Positions 50,882 to 62,996 of a DNA stretch of 64,000 nucleotides are shown here, in pieces. Where the stretch lies: positions 124,001-188,000 of the forward strand of contig NZ_BCZK01000003.1 of the NCBI RefSeq assembly GCF_001598695.1. Reading direction: 5' to 3'. Position numbers and translations under genes: made by a program. Source of the DNA: Klebsiella oxytoca NBRC 105695 (GTDB lineage Bacteria > Pseudomonadota > Gammaproteobacteria > Enterobacterales > Enterobacteriaceae). How positions within the stretch are numbered: position 1 is the stretch's first letter; each line of letters starts with the position of its first letter. Under the pieces are notes generated by a model. The model was not told where the DNA came from, made no database searches, and was given only the letters and a program-made list of their open reading frames with translations.

Positions 50882-53002
50882 CTAATTTCGGTTACGGGTG
50901 ACTTTTATCACATCCGGCATGACGCGAATTTTGCGCATAATATTCGCCAGATGCACACGGTCGCGCGCGGTGAGGCGAATAAAGGCGCTGTAAACGCGGC
51001 CATCTTTCTCTTCCGTATTCAGGCTTTGAATATTGGAAGAGGCGGTGTTGATTGCGGCGGTAAGATTCGCCAGGGCACCCTGATGGTTGAACATATCCAC
51101 CTTAATTTCGGTGATAAATTCCTGCGCCGTCTCTTTGTCCCACTCAACCGCCATAAATTTCTCCGGCTCTTTCTGGTAGCCGCGAATGTTACGACAGGAC
51201 TCGTGGTGAATAACCAGGCCTTTGCCCGGGCTGACGTGCGCAATAATCGGGTCGCCGGGAATCGGACGGCAGCACTTGGCAAAGGTGATCAGCACGCCAT
51301 CCGCGCCTTTAATCGGCAGATGGTTATGGCCGACAGGCGCCGGCTGTACAGGCACGGCGGTGGTTTCACCCTGCTGCAGGTTTTTTGCTACGACGACGCT
51401 CATGGCGTTACCGAGGCCAATTTCGGCCAGCAGATCGTCAAGCGTTGCCAGCTTCATACGGTCAAGTTCGCGCTGAATGTTCTCTGGCGGAATTTCGGCC
51501 AGCTTGCGGCTGCCACCGAGCGCGTGATTAAGCAGGCGTCGCCCGAGGCTAACGGAATCGTCGCGCTTGAGGTTTTTCAGCAGTTGGCGAATTTTGGCGC
51601 GCGCTTTAGAGCTGACGACAAAGTTCAGCCACGCGGCGTTCGGACGAGCGCCCGGCGCGGTGATGATCTCCACCGTCTGGCCGCTGGAGAGCGACTGCGA
51701 CAGGGGATATGGCTGGCGGTCGACGCGCGCGCCGACGCAGGCATGGCCGATATCGGTATGCACCGCGTAGGCGAAGTCCACCGGCGTCGCGCCAGCGGGC
51801 AGTTCGACGATGCGCCCTTCCGGGGTGAAAACGTAAATCTCATCCGGGAACAGATCGGATTTCACGCTCTCAATAAATTCAAATGAGCTACCGGCGCTCT
51901 GCTGGAGCTCCAGCAGGCTCTGCATCCAGCGCTGAGCGCGGATTTGCGCCGTGGTACTGCTTTCGCCGCCGTGCTCTTTATAAGCCCAGTGCGCCGCAAC
52001 CCCCATTTCCGCCATCTGGTCCATGTCTTCGGTACGAATTTGTACCTCAACCGGGACGCCGTGCGGGCCGATCATCGAGGTGTGCAAAGATTGATAGCCG
52101 TTCGCCTTTGGAATGGCAATGTAGTCTTTGACGCGGCCTGGACGCGGCTTGTAAAGGCTGTGCATCTGGCCTAGCACGCGATAGCAGGTGTCAGAATCAT
52201 GGACAATCACGCGGAAGGCGTAGATATCCATAATCGAGTGAAAACGCTGCTCTTTGAGCACCATCTTGCAGTAGATGGAGTACAAATGCTTTTCGCGACC
52301 GCTAACGCGACAGGGTATTCCCGCTTCCTGCAAACGCCCTTCGATTTCGGAGAGGATTTTTTGAATCATCTCTTTACGGTTGCCGCGCGCTGCTTTAACT
52401 ACCTCTTTAATAACGCGGTAGCGGTTAGGATACAGCGCCTCAAAGCCCAGCTCTTCGAGCTCGGTTTTGATGTGGTGAATACCTAAACGGTGCGCCAGAG
52501 GGCTGTAGATTTCCAGCGTTTCGCGGGCGATGCGGCGGCGCTTATCCGGGCGCAATGAGCCCAGCGTGCGCATGTTGTGGGTGCGGTCAGCAAGCTTGAT
52601 AAGGATGACGCGAATATCCTGCACCATCGCCATAATCATTTTGCGAAAGTTTTCGGCCTGAGCCTCTTTCTTGTCGCGAAACTTTAGCTTATCAAGTTTT
52701 GACACCCCCTCTACCAGTTCTGCAACGCTTTTGCCAAAAAGCTGCTCCATATCCTGATAGGTGGCGGGGGTATCTTCTATCACGTCGTGCAGCAGGGCAG
52801 CCATCAGCGTTTCATGGTCGAGCTTCATCTCGGCCAGGATACAGGCCACCGCTACCGGGTGCGTGATATAGGGTTCACCGCTTGAACGTGTCTGGCCCTC
52901 GTGAGCGTCACGTGCAACGAGATAAGCCTGCCGAAGGCGTTTGATTTGCTCTTCGGGCAGGTAGTTTTGAATCAGCTGATTCAGGCTTTCAAACAGATAC
53001 AA
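50882..53002 (-). CDS. spoT: Bifunctional (p)ppGpp synthase/hydrolase SpoT
   Basis: The 706-residue protein has the hydrolase HD site (L-H72-D73-V-I-E-D), the synthetase-type region, a TGS domain (about 385-450) and a C-terminal ACT domain. It mainly degrades ppGpp and makes it under carbon, fatty-acid or iron stress. It is four residues longer than my recollection of E. coli SpoT, with a variable linker near residue 560. It follows rpoZ by 18 bp. Confidence 0.97.
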   Translation of the reverse strand: MYLFESLNQLIQNYLPEEQIKRLRQAYLVARDAHEGQTRSSGEPYITHPVAVACILAEMKLDHETLMAALLHDVIEDTPATYQDMEQLFGKSVAELVEGVSKLDKLKFRDKKEAQAENFRKMIMAMVQDIRVILIKLADRTHNMRTLGSLRPDKRRRIARETLEIYSPLAHRLGIHHIKTELEELGFEALYPNRYRVIKEVVKAARGNRKEMIQKILSEIEGRLQEAGIPCRVSGREKHLYSIYCKMVLKEQRFHSIMDIYAFRVIVHDSDTCYRVLGQMHSLYKPRPGRVKDYIAIPKANGYQSLHTSMIGPHGVPVEVQIRTEDMDQMAEMGVAAHWAYKEHGGESSTTAQIRAQRWMQSLLELQQSAGSSFEFIESVKSDLFPDEIYVFTPEGRIVELPAGATPVDFAYAVHTDIGHACVGARVDRQPYPLSQSLSSGQTVEIITAPGARPNAAWLNFVVSSKARAKIRQLLKNLKRDDSVSLGRRLLNHALGGSRKLAEIPPENIQRELDRMKLATLDDLLAEIGLGNAMSVVVAKNLQQGETTAVPVQPAPVGHNHLPIKGADGVLITFAKCCRPIPGDPIIAHVSPGKGLVIHHESCRNIRGYQKEPEKFMAVEWDKETAQEFITEIKVDMFNHQGALANLTAAINTASSNIQSLNTEEKDGRVYSAFIRLTARDRVHLANIMRKIRVMPDVIKVTRNRN

Positions 53003-53020
53003 GGGCGACCCGCTGTGTGA

Positions 53021-53296
53021 TTAACGACGACCTTCAGCAATAGCGGTAACGGCTTGTAATTCAGCGGCTTCCTGCTCTTGCTGTTCCTGGCGCTCGCGAA
53101 CGTCGAGGATCTTGTTGTTGATCAGACCTTCTTCGATTTCGCGCAGTGCGATAACGGTAGTTTTATCGTTTTCTTCCGGTACCAGCGGATCCTTTCCGCC
53201 TACCTGCATCTGACGAGCGCGACGCGCGGCGACCAGTACCAGGTCAAAACGGTTACCAATTTTCTCTACAGCGTCCTGAACAGTTACGCGTGCCAT
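53021..53296 (-). CDS. rpoZ: RNA polymerase omega subunit
   Basis: The 91-residue protein is nearly identical to E. coli RpoZ ([18 protein letters not shown] to AIAEGRR). It supports beta' folding and ppGpp site 1. It lies between gmk and spoT in the usual operon. Confidence 0.98.
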   Translation of the reverse strand: MARVTVQDAVEKIGNRFDLVLVAARRARQMQVGGKDPLVPEENDKTTVIALREIEEGLINNKILDVRERQEQQEQEAAELQAVTAIAEGRR

Positions 53297-53350
53297 ACTT
53301 AAAATGCTCCACAGGTGAAGAAATGACTGGGCATGATACTGAATGTGGGT

Positions 53351-55908
<2,558 letters not shown>

Positions 55909-55913
55909 AAGTA

Positions 55914-56531
55914 TTAATGCGCGCTGTGGTTGTAGTTAAATACCGGCAGGCCCAGCTTCCAGCGCAGCGCCAGCATACGAGCAGTAAAGCCGAACAGCAG
56001 GGTGGAAATGACGACTACATCGTGACTGCTGACGTAATGCTGAAGCGCGATATATAAAATCGCGGCAGCGAACGATACTCCGGCGTACAGCTCTTTCTGG
56101 AACACCAGCGGGATACGCTTGCAGAACATATCACGCAGCACGCCGCCAAAGACGCCGGTGATGACCGCGGCAATGGAGGCGATTACCGGGCCCTGGCCCA
56201 TATCCAGCGCGATCTGGGCGCCAATAATTGAGAACACCACCAGGCCGAGCGCATCAAGTACCAGAAACAGACGGCGCAGGTGCGGCATGACCGGCGCGGC
56301 AATCGTGGTGAGGACCGCAGCAACGGCAACAATAATGACGTACTCGGGGTGTTGTACCCAGCCAAGCGGATAGTGACCAAGCAGAATATCGCGCACCGAA
56401 CCGCCTCCGAGGGCGGTCGCTGTCGCAATGATAATCACGCCAAACGTATCCATACGGCGGCGCCCGGCAGCCAGTGCGCCGGTCATGGCTTCCGCCGTGA
56501 TCCCAATCAGATAAAGAATATGAAGCAGCAT
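55914..56531 (-). CDS. yicG: UPF0126/TRIC-like membrane protein YicG
   Basis: The 205-residue protein has about seven helices with the repeated motifs [19 protein letters not shown] and [11 protein letters not shown] / GGVLRDMF. It matches E. coli YicG. The family is related to TRIC cation channels; glycine transport has been proposed for some members. Convergent with ligB, 5 bp between stops. Confidence 0.93.
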   Translation of the reverse strand: MLLHILYLIGITAEAMTGALAAGRRRMDTFGVIIIATATALGGGSVRDILLGHYPLGWVQHPEYVIIVAVAAVLTTIAAPVMPHLRRLFLVLDALGLVVFSIIGAQIALDMGQGPVIASIAAVITGVFGGVLRDMFCKRIPLVFQKELYAGVSFAAAILYIALQHYVSSHDVVVISTLLFGFTARMLALRWKLGLPVFNYNHSAH

Positions 56532-56806
56532 AAATCCCCCACGATGATGGCGGAAGGTTAACGATTTGTGCTCAGGATCACGACTGAGATTTTCTAAAGC
56601 ATTCGCATTTAACCAGATTAAACTAATGCGAGATGTGCTTATATTGGCTTTATTTAATGGTTATTTAATTGCTGTTTCTTCATCCATTGATTAGAAAAAA
56701 TAATGACTAAACCTTTTATGCGCATCTATATTGAAAGCAGTATGAATACTTAATGTTTAACTCTGGACCTTTATCCTTTTAGTTTCCTCCTTCAAGGTCT
56801 GAGAAA

Positions 56807-58066
56807 ATGACTGCCGCCGCTGACAATAAAAACTATCTCATCCGCCTGCTTGCCGTTGTGCTGACGGGGATACTGGCCGGCCTGTCAGGCATGGTTCTGG
56901 CGCTGATTTTACACGCGATTCAGCACCAGGCTTTTGGCTACAGCCACGGCCAGCTCGTTGGCTCAGAGTCATTTTTACAGGGCGTCACGGATTCGTCCTG
57001 GCCGCGTCGGATCATGGCAATCGTCGCCGGCGGTGCAGTCGCCGGGTTCGGCTGGTGGCTGCTTGGGCGATATGGGCAGAAGCGGGTTTCAATTGCGTCA
57101 GCGGTGGCCAATCCTTCCGTGCCAATGCCTGCGGGTACCACCACGATTCATGCCCTGTTGCAGATCGTCACCGTGGCGCTGGGCTCACCCCTTGGTCGCG
57201 AAGTCGCGCCGCGGGAAATGGGCGCGCTGGGGGCAGGGATGGTGGCGCGTAAGCTGGGTCTGCTGGAAGATGAAAGCCGAACGCTGATTGCCTGCGGCGC
57301 AGGTGCGGGTCTGGCGGCGGTGTATAACGTCCCGCTGGCCGGCGCGTTATTCAGCCTTGAGGTGATGCTGCTGTCGTTTAGCTGGGAAAAAACGCTGGCG
57401 GCTATCATCACATCGGCGATTGCCGCGTGGACGGCCACCCTCGGATTAGGCGATGAGTCGCAATACCATTTTACTTCCGACATCCTGCCGCATTCATTTC
57501 TCTGGTGGGCGATTATCTCTGGCCCCATTCTCGGCGCCGGGGCCTGGCTCTTTCGCAAAGCGACCAGTACCGCTCGTTCGCACGTCCAAAGCAACTGGCA
57601 GATGCCGGTTTTCTGTCTGCTGGCATTTTCTCTGCTTGCCGCCCTCAGCCTCTATTTCCCCCAGCTTCCGGGAAACGGTAAAGGACCTATGCAGCTGGCT
57701 CTCAGCGATGCACTGGGTTTCCCCGGGGCGGCGATGCTGCTGGTGCTGAAGATGGTGGTGATTCTGGCGGTGCTGCGCGGCGGTGCGGAAGGCGGCCTGC
57801 TGACGCCGGGGCTGGCGGTAGGCGGCTTGGCCAGCCTGCTGCTGTGTATGCTCTGGCAACAGCTGCTTCCCGGCGGCGATTACGGCAGTTTTGCGCTGGT
57901 TGGCGCGGCGGCGTTTCTCGCCGCATCCATGCAGATGCCGATAACGGCGGTGGCGCTGGTGATGGAATTCACCCATATGGATCACAGCTATCTGGCCCCC
58001 ACGCTGCTGTGCGCGGCAGGGGCATTTTTAACCTGCCGGATATTGGATAAGAACGATTCCTTCTGA
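56807..58066 (+). CDS. ClC-family chloride channel/antiporter homologue
   Basis: The 419-residue membrane protein has ClC features: SPLGREVAPREMGALGAG near residues 126-143 (gating-glutamate motif GRE), GAGLAAVYNVPLAGALFSLE, and AAFLAASMQMPITAVALVMEF. The selectivity motif GSGIP is replaced by NPSVPMP, so its ion preference may differ from ClcA. It is inserted between yicG and yicC relative to E. coli. The 275 bp upstream is AT-rich with no other gene. Confidence 0.8.
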   Translation: MTAAADNKNYLIRLLAVVLTGILAGLSGMVLALILHAIQHQAFGYSHGQLVGSESFLQGVTDSSWPRRIMAIVAGGAVAGFGWWLLGRYGQKRVSIASAVANPSVPMPAGTTTIHALLQIVTVALGSPLGREVAPREMGALGAGMVARKLGLLEDESRTLIACGAGAGLAAVYNVPLAGALFSLEVMLLSFSWEKTLAAIITSAIAAWTATLGLGDESQYHFTSDILPHSFLWWAIISGPILGAGAWLFRKATSTARSHVQSNWQMPVFCLLAFSLLAALSLYFPQLPGNGKGPMQLALSDALGFPGAAMLLVLKMVVILAVLRGGAEGGLLTPGLAVGGLASLLLCMLWQQLLPGGDYGSFALVGAAAFLAASMQMPITAVALVMEFTHMDHSYLAPTLLCAAGAFLTCRILDKNDSF

Positions 58067-58080
58067 AACGCAGCGAAAAT

Positions 58081-58108
58081 AAAAGGCCATGATTTACCAT
58101 GACCTTTT
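58081..58108. terminator. Bidirectional stem-loop between the ClC gene and yicC
   Basis: AAAAGGCCATG and CATGACCTTTT pair with one mismatch around a 6-nt loop; runs of A and T on the two sides suit termination of both convergent genes. Confidence 0.75.
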
Positions 58109-58139
58109 GTTCAAAAACGATTTGCGGGGCGAGTCATCG

Positions 58140-59003
58140 TTACTCGATGTTTTGGATCTGCTCGCGCATTTGTTCGATTAGCACTTTCAGTTCAATGGCG
58201 GAGTTCGTCACTTCGGCATTAATCGATTTAGACGCCAGCGTGTTCGACTCGCGGTTGAACTCCTGCATCATAAAGTCGAGGCGGCGACCGACCGCTTCTT
58301 TCTTCTTCAGGATATTCCACGTCTCTTTCACATGCGCTTCCAGGCGATCCAGCTCCTCGGCAACGTCAATACGCTGCGCCATCAGCACCAGCTCCTGCTC
58401 AAGGCGGTTATTTTCCAGCTGCACTTCGGCGTCTTCCAGTTTGGAAACCAGACGCTCGCGCTGCCACTGTAGAATTTCCGGCATGTGGGCGCGTACTTTA
58501 GCCACTTCGGCGGTGACCCCGTCCAGGCGCTGCTCAATAAGCGCTTTCAACGCCTGGCCTTCGGTTTCACGGGCGACGATAAAGTCGTCCAGCGCGCCGT
58601 TCAACGCGCCCAGGATTTCGGCGGCAATGGCGTCCAGATCCTGCTCATGAGCCGACATTACGCCGGGCCAGCGCAGAATATCCACCGGATTAATTTCGCC
58701 CTCGTCGCTCTGCATTTTTACCCAGTTGGCGGCATTAACCAGCTGCTTTGCCAGCTTTTCGTTGAGAATCAGCTCGCCCTGTGCGCTCGGGTCCTGCTCA
58801 AAACGCAGGGTGCATTCGACTTTACCGCGGGTCAGACGGGAGCGAATACGTTCACGCACCACGGGCTCCAGGCTACGGAACTGCTCCGGCAGGCGGAAGT
58901 AAGTTTCCAGATATCGTTGGTTTACCGAGCGCAGTTCCCACGCGGCGCTACCCCATTCACCCTTGATTTCACGCCGGGCGTAGGCGGTCATACTGCGGAT
59001 CAT
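58140..59003 (-). CDS. yicC: YicC family endoribonuclease
   Basis: The 287-residue protein has the same length as E. coli YicC and is close to it: MIRSMTAYARREIKGEWG at the start, and a C-terminal DUF1732 part with DFMMQEFNRESNTLASKS. The YicC/YloC family has endoribonuclease activity and is linked to sRNA turnover and stationary phase. It is divergent from rph, with 123 bp between starts. Confidence 0.95.
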   Translation of the reverse strand: MIRSMTAYARREIKGEWGSAAWELRSVNQRYLETYFRLPEQFRSLEPVVRERIRSRLTRGKVECTLRFEQDPSAQGELILNEKLAKQLVNAANWVKMQSDEGEINPVDILRWPGVMSAHEQDLDAIAAEILGALNGALDDFIVARETEGQALKALIEQRLDGVTAEVAKVRAHMPEILQWQRERLVSKLEDAEVQLENNRLEQELVLMAQRIDVAEELDRLEAHVKETWNILKKKEAVGRRLDFMMQEFNRESNTLASKSINAEVTNSAIELKVLIEQMREQIQNIE

Positions 59004-59074
59004 AGACGTTCCTGTTTTTAAAGGAGAGTGGGGTGGATTATAGCTTTCGCGACCTTATCAGGATAGGAATAAGC

Positions 59075-59096
59075 GCGCATTATCCGTATAATGCGC
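59075..59096. promoter_or_regulatory. Palindrome over the divergent rph/yicC promoters
   Basis: GCGCATTAT and ATAATGCGC are perfect inverted repeats around CCGT. The right arm contains a TATAAT -10 box (59087-59092) for rph; the mirrored arm may serve yicC. It lies 31 bp before rph. Confidence 0.5.
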
Positions 59097-59126
59097 AGCC
59101 ACATTCGTTTCAAGCCGGAGAACATC

Positions 59127-59843
59127 ATGCGTCCAGCAGGCCGTAGCGCTAATCAAGTGCGTCCAGTAACCCTGACCCGTAACTACACAAAACACGCAGA
59201 AGGCTCCGTGCTGGTCGAATTTGGTGACACGAAAGTATTGTGCACCGCTTCTATTGATGAAGGCGTGCCGCGCTTTCTGAAAGGCCAGGGGCAGGGATGG
59301 ATCACTGCCGAATACGGCATGCTGCCGCGTTCTACCCACACGCGTAACGCGCGTGAAGCCGCCAAAGGTAAACAGGGCGGCCGCACCATGGAAATCCAGC
59401 GCCTGATCGCGCGTGCGCTGCGCGCGGCAGTTGACCTGAAAGCGCTGGGCGAATTCACCATTACTCTGGACTGCGACGTGCTGCAGGCCGACGGCGGCAC
59501 CCGTACCGCATCGATTACCGGAGCCTGCGTGGCGCTGGCGGATGCGCTGAATAAGCTGGTTGCGGCCGGTAAGCTGAAAACTAACCCGATGAAAGGAATG
59601 GTGGCGGCAGTCTCCGTAGGGATCGTGAATGGCGAAGCGATTTGCGATCTGGAATACGTTGAGGATTCCGCGGCGGAAACCGATATGAATGTGGTGATGA
59701 CCGAAGATGGTCGCATCATTGAGGTGCAGGGTACGGCAGAAGGCGAACCGTTCACCCATGAAGAGCTCCTTACCCTGCTGGCATTGGCCCGAGGGGGCAT
59801 CGAATCCATTGTCACGACGCAGAAGGCGGCGTTGCAAAACTAG
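59127..59843 (+). CDS. rph: RNase PH
   Basis: The 238-residue phosphorolytic exoribonuclease has [20 protein letters not shown] and [15 protein letters not shown] typical of Rph. It trims tRNA 3' ends. The gene is intact, unlike rph-1 of E. coli K-12, so coupling to the pyrE attenuator is retained. The ATG at 59127 follows CGGAGA; a longer frame has no support. Confidence 0.96.
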   Translation: MRPAGRSANQVRPVTLTRNYTKHAEGSVLVEFGDTKVLCTASIDEGVPRFLKGQGQGWITAEYGMLPRSTHTRNAREAAKGKQGGRTMEIQRLIARALRAAVDLKALGEFTITLDCDVLQADGGTRTASITGACVALADALNKLVAAGKLKTNPMKGMVAAVSVGIVNGEAICDLEYVEDSAAETDMNVVMTEDGRIIEVQGTAEGEPFTHEELLTLLALARGGIESIVTTQKAALQN

Positions 59844-59848
59844 TTTTT

Positions 59849-59876
59849 AAGGCGACTGAGAAGTCGCCTTTTTTTT
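59849..59876 (+). terminator. pyrE attenuator
   Basis: AAGGCGACT and AGTCGCCTT pair around GAGA, followed by an eight-T run, just 3 bp past the rph stop. This is the UTP-sensitive attenuator: translating ribosomes near the rph end prevent the hairpin when UTP is low. Confidence 0.93.
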
Positions 59877-59908
59877 GTCCGTAGAAAAGTAAGATGAGGA
59901 GCGAATCC

Positions 59909-60550
59909 ATGAAACCGTATCAGCGCCAGTTTATTGAGTTTGCGCTTAACAAGCAGGTACTTAAGTTTGGCGAGTTTACGCTGAAATCCGGGCGCAAGAG
60001 TCCCTATTTCTTCAACGCCGGCCTGTTTAATACCGGGCGCGATCTGGCACTGTTAGGCCGTTTTTATGCCGAAGCGCTGGTGGATTCCGGGATTGATTTT
60101 GACCTGCTGTTTGGCCCGGCCTACAAAGGCATCCCTATCGCCACTACCACGGCGGTCGCGCTGGCGGAACATCATGACCGCGATCTGCCTTACTGCTTTA
60201 ACCGCAAAGAGGCAAAGACCCACGGCGAAGGTGGAAATCTGGTGGGGAGCGCGCTGCAGGGCCGCGTGATGCTGGTAGATGATGTTATCACCGCAGGCAC
60301 CGCGATTCGGGAATCGATGGAAATTATTCAGGCCAACGGCGCCGAGTTAGCCGGCGTACTGATCTCTCTGGATCGTCAGGAACGCGGACGCGGCGAAATC
60401 TCAGCGATTCAGGAAGTTGAGCGCGACTACAGCTGTAAAGTGATTTCCATCGTGACGCTGAAAGACCTGATCAGCTATCTGGAAGAGAAGCCGGAAATGG
60501 CTGAACATCTGGCAGCCGTTCGCGCCTATCGCGAAGCGTACGGGGTGTAA
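59909..60550 (+). CDS. pyrE: Orotate phosphoribosyltransferase
   Basis: The 213-residue enzyme has the PRPP-binding motif [14 protein letters not shown] and matches E. coli PyrE. It makes orotidine 5'-phosphate in pyrimidine synthesis. The ATG at 59909 matches E. coli. It is transcribed from rph through the attenuator. Confidence 0.97.
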   Translation: MKPYQRQFIEFALNKQVLKFGEFTLKSGRKSPYFFNAGLFNTGRDLALLGRFYAEALVDSGIDFDLLFGPAYKGIPIATTTAVALAEHHDRDLPYCFNRKEAKTHGEGGNLVGSALQGRVMLVDDVITAGTAIRESMEIIQANGAELAGVLISLDRQERGRGEISAIQEVERDYSCKVISIVTLKDLISYLEEKPEMAEHLAAVRAYREAYGV

Positions 60551-60556
60551 ATATCA

Positions 60557-60581
60557 GCCCGGCCGGCAACGTCCGCCGGGC
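60557..60581. terminator. Stem-loop between pyrE and the convergent lactonase gene
   Basis: GCCCGGC and GCCGGGC pair around an 11-nt loop, 6 bp after the pyrE stop, followed on the plus strand by ATATTTTC. Confidence 0.55.
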
Positions 60582-60587
60582 ATATTT

Positions 60588-61604
60588 TCAGACCAGCTTT
60601 GCGCCTTGCGCATTGACGTAGAGCGAATAGATGGACGTGCTGGATGCCATAAACAGGCGGTTGCGCTGTTCACCGCCGAAGCACAGGTTGGCGCAGCGTT
60701 CCGGTAACTGAATAATACCGATGTTTTTCCCCTGCGGATTGAAGACGCGGACGCCGTCCAGCTCTTCGCTGCCCGTACCCCACCCGCACCACAGGTTCCC
60801 GTCCATGTCGCAGGCGATGCCGTCAGCGGTTCCGTTACCGCAGTCAATATGCACTCTTTTGTTTTTCAATGTGTTATCGACAACATCCCACGCCAGGATA
60901 AGCCGGTTTGGGGTAGCGCGGCTTTCCACCACGTAGAGCGTTTTTTCATCGGCGGAAAAACAGAGGCCGTTTGGCCCCTTGACGTCGCCCAGCACGACGC
61001 TCAGTTTACGGCTCTCCGGGTCCAGTCGATAAACGTTTTGCGGCAGCTGCGGCGTGGCCTTATGACCTTCATAGAATCCGCTGATACCGAAAGGCGGATC
61101 GGTGAACCAGATGCTGCCGTCTGACCTCACGACGATGTCGTTTGGCGAGTTCAGCGGTTTGCCTTCGAAGTTATCCGCCAGTACGGTGATGCTACCGTCA
61201 TATTCAGTGCGGGTAATTCGTCGGGTATCGTGTTCGCAGCTGATGAGCCGTCCCTGCCGATCGCGGGCGTGGCCGTTCGCGTAGTTTGCCGGTTGGCGAA
61301 ATACGCTGGTAGCGCCGGTGGCCTCATCCCAGCGCATAATGACGTTGTCAGGAATATCGCTCCAGAGCAGCATGCGCGTATCGCCAAACCATACCGGCCC
61401 TTCCGCCCAACGAAAGCCGGTGGCGATCTGCTCCACTTTTGCGCTGGCAAGCATATAGCGGCGAAAGCTATCATCCACCGCCATAATACGCGGATCGGGA
61501 TAACGTGCAGATGGCGCCCAGGCCGCGAAGCTTTTTTGACTAAGCACGAGTGATGCGGTTGCCAGACCGCCCAGTTTGAGCAATTCCCGTCGTGATGTCG
61601 CCAT
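60588..61604 (-). CDS. Tat-exported SMP-30/gluconolactonase-like hydrolase
   Basis: The 338-residue protein starts with a twin-arginine signal (S-R5-R6-E-L-L-K-L-G-G, then ASLVLSQKSFAAWA) and continues as a six-bladed SMP-30 propeller: WAEGPVWFGDTRMLLWSDIP, NSPNDIVVRSDGSIWFTDPPFG, GPNGLCFSADEKTLYV. Such enzymes open sugar lactones. Location in the periplasm suggests hydrolysis of aldonolactones made by periplasmic dehydrogenases (inference). It is not in the E. coli pyrE-slmA interval. Confidence 0.83.
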   Translation of the reverse strand: MATSRRELLKLGGLATASLVLSQKSFAAWAPSARYPDPRIMAVDDSFRRYMLASAKVEQIATGFRWAEGPVWFGDTRMLLWSDIPDNVIMRWDEATGATSVFRQPANYANGHARDRQGRLISCEHDTRRITRTEYDGSITVLADNFEGKPLNSPNDIVVRSDGSIWFTDPPFGISGFYEGHKATPQLPQNVYRLDPESRKLSVVLGDVKGPNGLCFSADEKTLYVVESRATPNRLILAWDVVDNTLKNKRVHIDCGNGTADGIACDMDGNLWCGWGTGSEELDGVRVFNPQGKNIGIIQLPERCANLCFGGEQRNRLFMASSTSIYSLYVNAQGAKLV

Positions 61605-61712
61605 CAGCCCTCTCCTTATCCATTGCAAAGATACAATCAAAGGATGGTATGAGAGAGCGAGAGCCGAAAACATCTGGCAGTTCTACGAATTGTTCTGGGC
61701 GTTATGCCAGAA

Positions 61713-61749
61713 TAATCAAAAAAGAGAGATGCAGCCTTTCGGGCTGCAT
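61713..61749 (-). terminator. slmA terminator
   Basis: ATGCAGCC and GGCTGCAT pair around a 5-nt loop; on the minus strand CTCTCTTTTTTGATT follows, a good intrinsic terminator just after slmA. Confidence 0.85.
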
Positions 61750-61764
61750 AGAGACAGGAGAGGG

Positions 61765-62361
61765 TTACTTCAGCTGGGCGGCGACCAGCGGCCAGCGGGC
61801 GTCAAAATCGTCCGTCGGGCGATATTTAAACTCGCTGCGCACAAAGCGCGACAGCATCCCTTCGCAGAATGCCAACAGCTGGCTGGCCAGCAGGGCTTCA
61901 TCGACGGAGTAGCCTTCACCTTCACGCATTTTCTTTTCACGCATCACCTGACGCAGCTGGACTTCAATACGCTCAAAAAGCTGGTTTATGCGATCCTGAA
62001 GCCGGTCCTGTTCAAACATCAGCGCGTGGCCGGTCAGAATTCTTGTCAGCCCAGGATTACGCTCGCCAAACCCCAGAATCAACAACACAATCAGACGCAG
62101 GCGCGCGGTGGTGTCTTTTTCATCTTTTAAAATCAAATTGATGCGCGTAATCAGGCTGTCTTCGATAAACTCAATCAGGCTATCAAACATGCGGGTCTTG
62201 CTCGGGAAATGCCGATACAGAGCCGCTTCGGATACGCCAACGGAGGCCGCCAGCTTCGCCGTGGTGATACGCTGACTCCCGTCGCTGGATTCGAGCATTA
62301 GCGCCAGAGATTGAAGTATTTCTTCGCGACGATTCCTTTTCGCAGTTTGTTTTTCTGCCAT
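61765..62361 (-). CDS. slmA: Nucleoid occlusion factor SlmA
   Basis: The 198-residue TetR-fold protein is nearly identical to E. coli SlmA ([25 protein letters not shown] helix-turn-helix). It binds SBS sites and blocks FtsZ assembly over the nucleoid. It keeps its place between pyrE and dut. Confidence 0.97.
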   Translation of the reverse strand: MAEKQTAKRNRREEILQSLALMLESSDGSQRITTAKLAASVGVSEAALYRHFPSKTRMFDSLIEFIEDSLITRINLILKDEKDTTARLRLIVLLILGFGERNPGLTRILTGHALMFEQDRLQDRINQLFERIEVQLRQVMREKKMREGEGYSVDEALLASQLLAFCEGMLSRFVRSEFKYRPTDDFDARWPLVAAQLK

Positions 62362-62537
62362 GTTTTAAAATACCCCTGAAAAAAAGCACTTGTCAGGCAG
62401 GCATCCACAAAGCGACCGCAAGCTGTTGCCTGCGGTGATGTTATTGCATTAGTGCGCTTTGCGATGCAGGTTCCACTTCATCTTTGGGACTGCCCGTTAA
62501 TCGGCGACGCCCCGAAGATTTTTGTCTATTGCCGGGC

Positions 62538-62996
62538 TTATTTACGCCCTGAGTGACCGAAGCCGCCTTCGCCGCGATCGGTGGCGTCAAACTCTTCCAC
62601 CAGGTTAAATTCCGCCTGTACAACGGGCACGAACACCATTTGCGCGAGACGCTCGCCGGGTTCGATGGTGAAGCTCTGCTGACCGCGGTTCCAGACGGAA
62701 ACCATCAGCTGACCCTGATAGTCGGAATCAATCAGGCCGACCAGGTTACCCAGGACGACGCCGTGTTTATGACCCAGCCCGGAGCGCGGGAGAATCACTG
62801 CTGCCAGAGACGGATCGGCAATATGAATCGCCAGGCCAGTTGGCACGAGGAGCGTAGCGCCAGGCGCCAGCTCTACGGCGTCATCGAGACAGGCTCGCAG
62901 GTCAAGTCCGGCGGAACCGGAGGTGGCATAGGTCGGCAGCGGAAATTGCTGACCAACGCGCGGGTCCAGAATCTTAACGTCGATTTTTTTCATCAT
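62538..62996 (-). CDS. dut: dUTP diphosphatase
   Basis: The 152-residue trimeric enzyme shows its conserved motifs in order: [43 protein letters not shown] and the C-terminal [11 protein letters not shown]. It hydrolyses dUTP to dUMP. Its start overlaps coaBC by 23 bp, as in E. coli. Confidence 0.97.
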   Translation of the reverse strand: MMKKIDVKILDPRVGQQFPLPTYATSGSAGLDLRACLDDAVELAPGATLLVPTGLAIHIADPSLAAVILPRSGLGHKHGVVLGNLVGLIDSDYQGQLMVSVWNRGQQSFTIEPGERLAQMVFVPVVQAEFNLVEEFDATDRGEGGFGHSGRK

